Shown here piece after piece: positions 35,417-43,011 of a stretch of DNA of 64,000 nt. Below the pieces are notes generated by a model. It worked only from the letters and a program-made list of their open reading frames with translations, did no database searches and was not told the DNA's origin. Origin of the DNA: Erythrobacter sp. ANT-B3C2 (GTDB lineage: Bacteria > Pseudomonadota > Alphaproteobacteria > Sphingomonadales > Sphingomonadaceae); NCBI GenBank assembly GCA_001683845.1, contig LXQI01000026.1, positions 40,668 to 104,667 on the forward strand, read 5' to 3'. The translations under genes were made by a program, and so were the position numbers. The first letter of the stretch is position 1. Each line of letters opens with the position of its first letter.

Positions 35417-36733
35417 CGCGCTGGCGCCGGTTGTGAGGGCGTGGCTGATCACCTCGCGCGGGTGCACCGAGGCCTCGTCGATCGTGCCATCGCTGATGTG
35501 TTCGTCCTTGATCAGCCGGTTCTTGCTGTCGAGGTAGAGCACCCGCACGCGTTCGCGGGTGAGGTGGGCCATGTCGATCGAGAGGTAATCGATCAGCAGG
35601 TTCCAGGTGCCGAGCACGGGCTGATCGCGGATCTGCGCGCGCGCCATACGCTTGGCGGACACCGCGGCGATCATGATCATTCCCACGCTGTGCCGGCCGA
35701 TGCCCTGCACCTGCATCAGCGCATCCGGGCTGGCGTTGAGCACTGCGGGCAGCGAGCCGAAGCGCTTGATCAGCGCCTTGGCCAGCGGCTTGGTATCGCC
35801 CTTGCGGCGGGCGCCGAACAGCAGGAATTCCAGCACCTCATAATCGGCCAGCGCATCGGCGCCGCCTTCGAGCAGGCGATCGCGCAGCCGCTCGCGGTGG
35901 CCGATGCCATGAAAATCCGGACTGGGCTCGCGCCGCTCGCGCTGGAACGGCCGCGACGGGCGCGGATTGGGGGGCGCGCCTTGCCATGTGGCGGGGCTCT
36001 CCCGGGGTGGGGAGTCGAACTGCTGGCGCATTTCCCTCACGGCCGACGACTGCTTCGGCGGCTGGCGCTCCGGATAGGTTGGTGGCGCGACCGGCGGCGG
36101 GGGAACGATCGGGACCAGCGCTGGATCGTTGCCCGCTGCTGGCGGGGTCGGTTTTCGGCCGAGGCCGACCACTCGCTTCCAGAACGGCTCCTGCGCCGCC
36201 GGCTGTTCCGGTTCGGGCGCGCTGCGTTCCGCTTTCAGCCGGGCCAGCAGCTTGATCAGGCTTGCCGGCGCGAGGACCGGGCCGGCGCCCGCCTCAAGCG
36301 CTTCCGCCTCCTGGGCTTGCGGGCAGATCAGCCCCTTTTCGCTTTCGCTGGCAAAGACGGCGGCGCGCGCCACGCCCGGCGCGGCGAGAATCCGCCCATC
36401 GGGCGCCACCGCGCCCAGCACGACCCAGCCGCTTAGCTGGGCGGGATCGATCACCCCCATCGCCGCCAGCAGCGCGAGCGCGATCGGCAGATCGTAATGC
36501 GAATCCTCGTTCGGCGCGTCGACCGGCGAGAGGGTGATCTCGATGCGCTTGGGTGGCAAAGACAGCCCGATGGCGGACAGCGCGGCCTTCAGCCGTTCGC
36601 GGAGGCTTTCCGCCGCCGCATCGGGCAGGCCGGCGACGGAGATGCGGGCCATGCCGGCCGTGAGCTGGCAGCGGATTTCGGCGGGGCACGCCTCCTGCCC
36701 GCGAAAACCCATCGTGGATATGGTTGCGACCAC
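35348..36733 (-). CDS. radC: ComM N-domain/RadC fusion, RadC end truncated by ICE
   Basis: A 461-aa product from GTG 36733, which follows AAGGAG. Residues 1 to about 165 match the N-terminal ChlI-like domain of ComM (ATISTMGFRGQEA, EDSHYDLPIALALLAAMGV) but no AAA+ ATPase follows. A Pro-rich linker of about 100 residues leads to RadC (GHRERLRDRLLEGGADALADYE, then VLYLDSKNRLI). The JAMM motif is cut after HNHP and the frame ends in 14 unrelated residues. RadC's remaining about 45-50 residues are missing here. Confidence 0.75.
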   Translation of the reverse strand: MVATISTMGFRGQEACPAEIRCQLTAGMARISVAGLPDAAAESLRERLKAALSAIGLSLPPKRIEITLSPVDAPNEDSHYDLPIALALLAAMGVIDPAQLSGWVVLGAVAPDGRILAAPGVARAAVFASESEKGLICPQAQEAEALEAGAGPVLAPASLIKLLARLKAERSAPEPEQPAAQEPFWKRVVGLGRKPTPPAAGNDPALVPIVPPPPVAPPTYPERQPPKQSSAVREMRQQFDSPPRESPATWQGAPPNPRPSRPFQRERREPSPDFHGIGHRERLRDRLLEGGADALADYEVLEFLLFGARRKGDTKPLAKALIKRFGSLPAVLNASPDALMQVQGIGRHSVGMIMIAAVSAKRMARAQIRDQPVLGTWNLLIDYLSIDMAHLTRERVRVLYLDSKNRLIKDEHISDGTIDEASVHPREVISHALTTGASALILVHNHPYYPHSITLDHARYP

Positions 36734-36959
36734 GTCGTCTCCTTGCGGAGACATTGTGTTAGCAAGCGTGCTCCGCTTGTCGAGAGCCGCTCGCAACGTG
36801 GCCGCGCAGCAGCAGTTCACTTCATGCTGAACCAACGGACGGGTGGATCGTTGACGCTCACACGGGCAGAGCGTCTGCGCGTGCCCGAACGAGTACCGTG
36901 TTCCGCCGGGCCTCACTCTCACCGGCTCCTTTCCGGTCACCGCTCGTTAGAGTGCCGTC

Positions 36960-38036
36960 CTGAAGAAAGTTTTTGATCTGCCTGCCTTTCTCGAAGCCAT
37001 CGGCACCGCCGTCCCTAGCCACGATGTGCACCCCGCGTTCCTCGACTGGGCCCGCCAGCAGCTGACCGGGCCGCGCGAGGCGGCGCTGTTCGAGCGCATG
37101 GCGGCGCGATCGGGCATCGGACACCGCTGGTCGGTGCTCGCCGAGGACCGCTCACCCACCGGTGCCGGCGGGTTCTACGATGCCGCCAACTGGCCCGGTA
37201 CCGCCGCCCGCATGGAAGTTTACGCGAGCGAGGCGCCAGCGCTGGCCTGCGCGGCGATCGAGCAGCTCTCCGCGCAGGTATCGCTGGAGGGGATCACCCA
37301 TCTGGTGCTGGCGAGCTGCACCGGCTTCGTCGCGCCGGGTGTCGACCAGATTATTGCGCGGCGGCTTGGGCTGGCGCCGTCGGTCGAGCGGCTGCTCGTG
37401 GGGTTCATGGGCTGCTATGCCGCGGTGGCGGCCCTGCGCTCGGCCCGGCACATCGTGCGCTCCGAACCTGCGGCACGGGTGCTGGTGGTGACGGTGGAGC
37501 TTTCCACGCTCCATCTGCAGCAGACCAGCGATCTGGAGGCAATGCTGGCGATGCTCCAGTTCGGCGATGGCGCCGCGGCCGCGCTGGTGACGGGCGATCC
37601 TGCCGGTTTTGCGCTGGGCCAGCCCTTCGCCGCCACCCTGCCGGACAGCCACGAGCTGATCCGCTGGGCGATCAGCGATACGGGCTTCGTCATGCATCTT
37701 TCCGGCGAGGTGCCGGGCCGGATTGCCGAGGCGCTGGCCGGCGAGGCGTTTTCCGCCGCCGCGATGGGCGGCCATGCGCCGGGCGAGATCGACGGCTGGG
37801 CCGTGCATGCCGGGGGGCGCTCGATCCTCGATGCGGTGGAGCGCTCGCTGGCATTGCCGCCCGCTGCACTCGACCATTCGCGCGGGGTGCTGGCGGAGTG
37901 CGGCAACATGTCGTCCGCCACGCTGATGTTCGTCCTCGCCCGGTTGCTCGCCGGGCCGCGGGTCTCGCGCGGGGTGGCGCTGGCCTTCGGTCCGGGGCTC
38001 GCCTCCGAGGGCTTTGCCTTCGAGAGCGCCGTATGA
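36960..38036 (+). CDS. Type III polyketide synthase
   Basis: A chalcone/stilbene-synthase-like enzyme that condenses malonyl-CoA onto an acyl starter. Counting from GTG 37026, the triad is C98 (ASCTGF), H261 (VHAGGRS) and N294 (ECGNMSS). The conserved N-terminal IGTAVP motif lies upstream of that GTG in the same frame, so the protein probably starts earlier. CTG 36960 is the most upstream near-start after an in-frame TAG at 36948. The gene overlaps the methyltransferase gene by 4 bp. The product is unknown. Confidence 0.9.
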   Translation: MKKVFDLPAFLEAIGTAVPSHDVHPAFLDWARQQLTGPREAALFERMAARSGIGHRWSVLAEDRSPTGAGGFYDAANWPGTAARMEVYASEAPALACAAIEQLSAQVSLEGITHLVLASCTGFVAPGVDQIIARRLGLAPSVERLLVGFMGCYAAVAALRSARHIVRSEPAARVLVVTVELSTLHLQQTSDLEAMLAMLQFGDGAAAALVTGDPAGFALGQPFAATLPDSHELIRWAISDTGFVMHLSGEVPGRIAEALAGEAFSAAAMGGHAPGEIDGWAVHAGGRSILDAVERSLALPPAALDHSRGVLAECGNMSSATLMFVLARLLAGPRVSRGVALAFGPGLASEGFAFESAV

Positions 38037-38749
38037 GCCTTGCCGTGCGCGCGAATGGCCCTGAACTGATGGATGCCGCCGATCTGCCCGAGGAGACCTA
38101 CACGGCGGTGGTCGGCGATCTGGCGCGGGTCAATGCTGTCACGCTGGCGGCACGCCCGACGCTGCGGTTCCTCGGGCGTGCGGCGCAGGGGCGCGCATCG
38201 CTCAAGGTGCTCGATGTCGGCTTTGGTGATGGGGACATGCTGCGCCGTATCGAGCGCTGGGCGCTTCGGCGGGGGCTGAAGGTCGAGCTGGTGGGCGTCG
38301 ATCTGAACCCGCGCAGCGAGGCGGCGGCGCGGGCGCACACGCCACCGGGCTCGGCGATTCGCTGGATCACCGGCGATTATGCGGCGCTTGCGGGTGAGCC
38401 TTGTGATGTGGTCATCTCCAGCCTCGTCGCGCACCATATGAGCGAGGCCGAGCTGGTCGCTTTCCTCCGCTTCATGGAGGCACAGGCCAGCGCCGGGTGG
38501 TTCGTCAACGATTTGCTGCGCCATCGCTTCGCCTATGCCGGCTTCCCGCTGCTGGCGAGCATCGCGCGCTGGCACCCGATCGTGCGGCACGACGGCACGC
38601 TGTCCATCGCCCGCTCCTTCCGGCCGGCCGAGTGGCTGCCGATCCTGGCAGCGGCCGGCGTGACCGATGCCCGCGTGTTTCGCGCCTTTCCGTTTCGCCT
38701 GTGCGTCGAGCGCCTCTGTGGCGAACGCCAATGCGTCGAACGCCAATGA
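38033..38749 (+). CDS. Class I SAM-dependent methyltransferase
   Basis: A 238-aa methyltransferase with motif I VLDVGFGDGDM, the acidic loop VGVDLNPRSE and a DVVISSLVAHHM post-motif. It probably methylates the polyketide made by the upstream enzyme, given ATGA overlaps on both sides. The last codons fall in short repeats of the type CGAACGCCAATG (38722-38749) that also contain the next gene's start. Confidence 0.9.
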   Translation: MSLAVRANGPELMDAADLPEETYTAVVGDLARVNAVTLAARPTLRFLGRAAQGRASLKVLDVGFGDGDMLRRIERWALRRGLKVELVGVDLNPRSEAAARAHTPPGSAIRWITGDYAALAGEPCDVVISSLVAHHMSEAELVAFLRFMEAQASAGWFVNDLLRHRFAYAGFPLLASIARWHPIVRHDGTLSIARSFRPAEWLPILAAAGVTDARVFRAFPFRLCVERLCGERQCVERQ

Positions 38750-39909
38750 GCCGAACGCCCGCGCTGATCGTGGGCGGTGGCCCGGCCGGGGCGACGCTCG
38801 CGCTGCGCCTGGCGCAGGCCGGGCTGCCGCATCTGCTGGTGGAGCGCACACGCGAAACGGGCGATGCGCTGTGCGGCGGCTTCCTCAGCTGGCGGACGCT
38901 GGCGGCGCTGGAGCGGATCGGGATCGCGGGCGATCGACTTAACCGGGCCACGCTGAGCCATGTGCGCCTGTTCGCTGGCGGCGTAGTGGCGGAGGCGCGG
39001 CTGCCGCAGCCCGGCCGGTGCGTTTCGCGGCGGCGGCTCGACCGGTTGCTGCTGGCGGCGGCCGAGCGCGCGGGCGCCCGCGTGGAGCGAGGCGCCGGCG
39101 TGCGCAGCATCGAGGGCCGCACCGCGCGGCTCGAGGATGGCGCGCTGCTCACGGGCGAGGCGCTGTTCCTCGCCAGCGGCAAGAGCGACGTGCGCGGGCT
39201 GGCGCGGCCGGCAGCTGCGCGGGGCGCAGACCCCACGATCGGCCTGCGCGTGCGGCTCTCTCCCGCGGCGGCGCTCGATCGGTCGATTGGCGGTGCGGTC
39301 GAGCTGCACCTGCTGGATCGCGGCTATGGCGGGCTTTCGCTGATGGAGGACGGCACGGCCAATTTGTGCATGGCGGTCCATCGCTCGCGGCTGCGCGAAG
39401 CGGGCGGGCTGGAGCCGCTGCTATTGGCGCTGGCGGCCGAATCGCCTGCATTGGGCGAGCGGCTGGCCTATCGCGCCAGCGGCTCGCCAATCGATGCCAT
39501 CGCCAATGTTCCCTACGGCTGGCGGGCAACGGAGAGCCTGACGGGGTTGTTCCGGCTGGGCGATCAGGCGGCGGTGATCCCCTCGATTGCCGGTGAGGGC
39601 ATGGGCATTGCCATCGCTAGCGCCATGGCGGCGGGTGACGCTTACGTCCGGCAAGGCGCGGCCGGGGCAGAGACGTTCCAGGCGGGGTTCGCAGCGCAAG
39701 CGCGGCGGCCGATCGCGGTCGCCGCCGCAGTTTGGCACATGGCCGAACGCCCGGCCGTGGCGCAGGCGGCCTTGCGGCTGGCGCGGACCGCTCCGCCGCT
39801 GGTGGCGCTGCTTGCGCGGATGACACGGATAGATGGGCCGCGGCCGGATGTTAGGCCGCCGCCCGACGAGGTCGCGATCGGCGGATGGAACCCGCGTATC
39901 GCCCGATAG
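38746..39909 (+). CDS. FAD-dependent oxidoreductase of the polyketide operon
   Basis: A 387-aa flavoprotein with the N-terminal dinucleotide-binding motif VGGGPAGATLALRLAQAG and the C-terminal FAD box GLFRLGDQAAVIPSIAGEGMGIA. It belongs to the geranylgeranyl-reductase/aromatic-monooxygenase-like group. The third gene of the operon, it likely oxidises or reduces the methylated polyketide; this is inference from context. The ATG at 38746 overlaps the methyltransferase stop. Confidence 0.9.
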   Translation: MSRTPALIVGGGPAGATLALRLAQAGLPHLLVERTRETGDALCGGFLSWRTLAALERIGIAGDRLNRATLSHVRLFAGGVVAEARLPQPGRCVSRRRLDRLLLAAAERAGARVERGAGVRSIEGRTARLEDGALLTGEALFLASGKSDVRGLARPAAARGADPTIGLRVRLSPAAALDRSIGGAVELHLLDRGYGGLSLMEDGTANLCMAVHRSRLREAGGLEPLLLALAAESPALGERLAYRASGSPIDAIANVPYGWRATESLTGLFRLGDQAAVIPSIAGEGMGIAIASAMAAGDAYVRQGAAGAETFQAGFAAQARRPIAVAAAVWHMAERPAVAQAALRLARTAPPLVALLARMTRIDGPRPDVRPPPDEVAIGGWNPRIAR

Positions 39910-39947
39910 ACCCGGCGAACGGCCGAGCCTGGCCGGCAGTGCTGCGC

Positions 39948-41276
39948 TTACCGGGCGGCCTGCGGCTCGGCCACGGCCCGATCGGCGGGGCTGGCAGACA
40001 GCGCCACGCGGGTGATCTTGAGCCCGTCCATTTCCTCGACGCGCAGCTGAAACCGGTCCCGCTGGATCGTCGCGCCCGGCTGCGGCAGGGTACCGTCCAC
40101 CGCAAGGAACAGGCCGGCGATGGTGACGACGTCGGGCTCTTCCATGTCGATCCCGTGGTCTTCAGCCAGCTCTGCGAGGGTGACTTCGCCATCCAGCAGC
40201 AGGCTGCCATCGGGCATGCGGCGGAGCCAGTCGGTCGACTGCCCCTCGTGCTCGTCGATCAGATCCTCGATGATGTCGTCCAGCGTCACGAAGCCCAGCG
40301 TGCCGCCGAACTCCTCCACCACCAGCGCGGCATGGACGCGCTGCTTCTTGAACAGCGCCAGCAGTTCGGTGGCCGAGGTGGTCGCCGCGACGCGGGCGAG
40401 CGGGCGCACGATCTGGCGCAGGTTGCGCAATTCACCGGCCTGGCGCGTGCGGATGAAGTCCTTCACGTGCAACACGCCCAGGATCTCGTCGAGCGAGCCG
40501 GCATAGACCGGATAGCGGGTCTGCCGGCTGTCGGTGATCAAGGCGGCGACTTCTTCGAGGTCGGTCTCCACCTCGATCGCGGAAAGGCGCGCGCGCGAGC
40601 TCATCAGCTCTTCGGCGGTGCGGTCTTCCATTTCGAAGATGTTGTCGATCAGCACGCGCTGCGCCTTGTCGAGCTGACCGCTGGCGGCGACCTCCTCGGT
40701 GGCGATCGCCAGTTCCTTGGCGCTGTAGAGCGATGCGTTCTTGCCCGGATCGGGGATGCCGAGCAGCCGCATCAGGTTGAACGCCATCCAGTTGAGCACG
40801 ATGGTCATCGGCCGGAACAGAAAGCCGAACACGCGCATCACCGGGTTCACCGCGATGCTGACATTCTCGGGCAGCTGGAGCGCCAGCGCCTTGGGGATCA
40901 TCTCGCCGAACACCACGTGCAGATAGGTGATCGCTCCCAGCGCGATGATGAAGCCCACCACGTGCGACTGGTCGTAGGAGAGGCCCCACCGTTCCAGCGT
41001 GGGGTAGAGCCAGGCGGCCACGGCGGGCTCGCCGTACATGCCCAGCCCGATCGAGGCGAGCGTGATACCCAGCTGGGCGATGGCGATGTAGCCGTCCTTG
41101 CCCATCGGACGGTCGAACACGCCGACCAGCCAGCGCGCGACGCGGTTGCCGCCTTGCGAAAGCGTCTCCAACCGGCTGCGGCGTGAGCCCACGAGCGCGA
41201 ATTCGGCGGCCACGAACACGCCGTTGGCGACGATCAGCAAGATAATGACGAGGATGGGGATGAGATATTCGGTCAC
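39948..41276 (-). CDS. CNNM/CBS hemolysin-family membrane protein
   Basis: A 442-aa protein with a CNNM (DUF21) membrane domain (about 1-190), a CBS pair (about 205-330) and a CorC_HlyC domain at the C-terminus (about 345-430). The family includes Mg2+/Co2+ efflux proteins such as CorC/YfjD relatives. The GTG start at 41276 overlaps the stop of a second protein of the same type, forming a two-gene operon. Confidence 0.92.
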   Translation of the reverse strand: MTEYLIPILVIILLIVANGVFVAAEFALVGSRRSRLETLSQGGNRVARWLVGVFDRPMGKDGYIAIAQLGITLASIGLGMYGEPAVAAWLYPTLERWGLSYDQSHVVGFIIALGAITYLHVVFGEMIPKALALQLPENVSIAVNPVMRVFGFLFRPMTIVLNWMAFNLMRLLGIPDPGKNASLYSAKELAIATEEVAASGQLDKAQRVLIDNIFEMEDRTAEELMSSRARLSAIEVETDLEEVAALITDSRQTRYPVYAGSLDEILGVLHVKDFIRTRQAGELRNLRQIVRPLARVAATTSATELLALFKKQRVHAALVVEEFGGTLGFVTLDDIIEDLIDEHEGQSTDWLRRMPDGSLLLDGEVTLAELAEDHGIDMEEPDVVTIAGLFLAVDGTLPQPGATIQRDRFQLRVEEMDGLKITRVALSASPADRAVAEPQAAR

Positions 41277-42583
41277 AGCGCCCCCTCCTCCTCTTCCACG
41301 GGGGTGGGCACCACCAGCACGCGGCGCACCGCGTGGCGATCCATCACCTCCACCACCAGCGAATAGGGCGCGCCGGGCACCTCCATCCGATCGCCCTTTT
41401 GCGGCAGCCGGCCGACGAGGTGCCATACCAGCCCGCCGATCGTATCGGCGCGATCATCCGGCAGCTCCATGTCGTAGCGATCGGCGAGGGTGGAAAGCGA
41501 GACGTCGCCGCGCACGCTATCGCCATCATCGCGTGCGATGACCAGTTCTTCCTCCTGGTCGAACTCGTCCTGCAACTCGCCGAAGATCTCCTCCAGCGCG
41601 TCTTCCAGCGTGACCAGCCCGGCCACGGTACCATATTCGTTGATGACGATGGCGCTGCGGCGGCCGGTGTTACGCAACGTGCTCCACAGCTTGGGAACGC
41701 TCATGAACTCGGCCACGATCAGCGGCTTGCTCATGATCGCCTCCACCCGCACGCCCGGATCGCGTTGGGCTGCGGCGAACAGCGAGCGCAAATGGACGAT
41801 GCCGACGATCTGATCGGCATTCTCGCCCCGCACCGGGAAGCGCGAGAAGGGCGATGCGGCGCCCACGGCGATGGCGGCGGCGACATCGTCGTTCATGGAG
41901 ATCGTCGTCATCCGGATGCGCGGGGTCATAATCTCGCGCACCCGCGTATCGTCGACGCCCAGCGCGCCGGCCAGCATGTCGCGTTCCTCGGCATCGATCA
42001 GCCCGCCCGCGGCACTGTCGCGATACAGCCCCTCCAGCTCGTCGGGGGAGTGCACGTGGAGATGGCTGTGATCGCCATGCAGGCCGAACAGCCGCATCAG
42101 CGAGAAGGCGGTGCCGTTCATCACCCAGATCAGCGGCTTGAACAGCAGCAGACTGACGCGCATCGGCATCATCGTGGCCATCGAGAGCCGCTCGGGATAG
42201 CGCAGCGCGATGGTCTTGGGCAGCAATTCGCCCAGCACCACCTGCACCATCGTCACCGCCAGCAGCACGATCAGGATCGCGGTCGCCTGCCCGCCCACTG
42301 CGCCCAGCACCGGGGTGAGCAGCGGGGTCAACTGTGCCTGGCCATAGGCACCGGCCACCAGGCTGCTGATGGTGATGCCGATCTGGCAACCGGCCACGTA
42401 ATTGTCGAGCCGGGCGGGACTCTTGAGGATGGCGAGCAGCCCGACCGCCACGCGATTGCCGCCTTCGGCCGCTTCCTGCACCCTGGACTTGCGCGCGCCC
42501 ACCGTGGCGAACTCCGCTGCAACGAACAGCGCATTGGCGGCCACCATCACCAGAATGACGGCAAGCGGAATAAGAACATCCAA
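41273..42583 (-). CDS. CNNM/CBS hemolysin-family membrane protein, paralogue
   Basis: A 436-aa paralogue of the next gene. It has the same DUF21-CBS-CorC_HlyC order: N-terminal helices, CBS region (EIMTPRIRMTTISMNDD) and VLVVPTPVEEEEGAL at the end. The His-rich segment HGDHSHLHVHSPDELE at about 170-185 is not in the neighbour and could bind metal. The two may form a heteromer, since they are co-translated. Confidence 0.92.
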   Translation of the reverse strand: MDVLIPLAVILVMVAANALFVAAEFATVGARKSRVQEAAEGGNRVAVGLLAILKSPARLDNYVAGCQIGITISSLVAGAYGQAQLTPLLTPVLGAVGGQATAILIVLLAVTMVQVVLGELLPKTIALRYPERLSMATMMPMRVSLLLFKPLIWVMNGTAFSLMRLFGLHGDHSHLHVHSPDELEGLYRDSAAGGLIDAEERDMLAGALGVDDTRVREIMTPRIRMTTISMNDDVAAAIAVGAASPFSRFPVRGENADQIVGIVHLRSLFAAAQRDPGVRVEAIMSKPLIVAEFMSVPKLWSTLRNTGRRSAIVINEYGTVAGLVTLEDALEEIFGELQDEFDQEEELVIARDDGDSVRGDVSLSTLADRYDMELPDDRADTIGGLVWHLVGRLPQKGDRMEVPGAPYSLVVEVMDRHAVRRVLVVPTPVEEEEGAL

Positions 42584-42693
42584 GTTAATGGGCCATTTCG
42601 GTGGTGGGGAAGAAGCGGCGCTCTACCAGCGCCCGGCGTGCATAACAATGAACTCTCGCGGGCCGCGGGTGGTCTTCGCCGCGCGCGAGCGCA

Positions 42694-43011
42694 CTAGTGG
42701 CACACCGAGGTGGAGACGACGGGTGCGCCGGTAAAGGCGGTGGAGACGAGGCCGACCACGGCCATGGCAAACGCCATGCGGCCGAGGAAGGAGCCTTCTT
42801 GCCAATCCTGCCGGAAGCGCCAGCTCATCCAGCCGAGCAGCGCTACGAAGCCCAGCCACAGCACAATGAGCAGCAGCCGGCCGAGGCTGACCGGCCCGAG
42901 CGATACCGCCTGCCAGCCCAGCGCGCAGACCAGCCCCTGCAGGCCGTAGATGGCGGAAAAGGCCACCGCCCACACGATCAGCCCGGCCACCGCACGCAGC
43001 AGGGCGATCAT
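42694..43011 (-). CDS. Small membrane protein downstream of the caa3 oxidase
   Basis: A 105-aa protein with three hydrophobic segments, at about residues 5-28, 42-62 and 78-95. It overlaps the oxidase subunit I-III stop by ATGA. A subunit IV-like or accessory role is likely from position, but no family was recognised. It ends SVCH. Confidence 0.7.
   Translation of the reverse strand: MIALLRAVAGLIVWAVAFSAIYGLQGLVCALGWQAVSLGPVSLGRLLLIVLWLGFVALLGWMSWRFRQDWQEGSFLGRMAFAMAVVGLVSTAFTGAPVVSTSVCH

Noticed and set aside
37415-38851. 478-codon minus-strand frame across the polyketide operon
   Set aside because: It covers two genes with strong motifs on the other strand and has no recognisable domain.
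41333-42697. 454-codon plus-strand frame opposite a CNNM gene
   Set aside because: His/Arg-rich shadow without domain or start signal.
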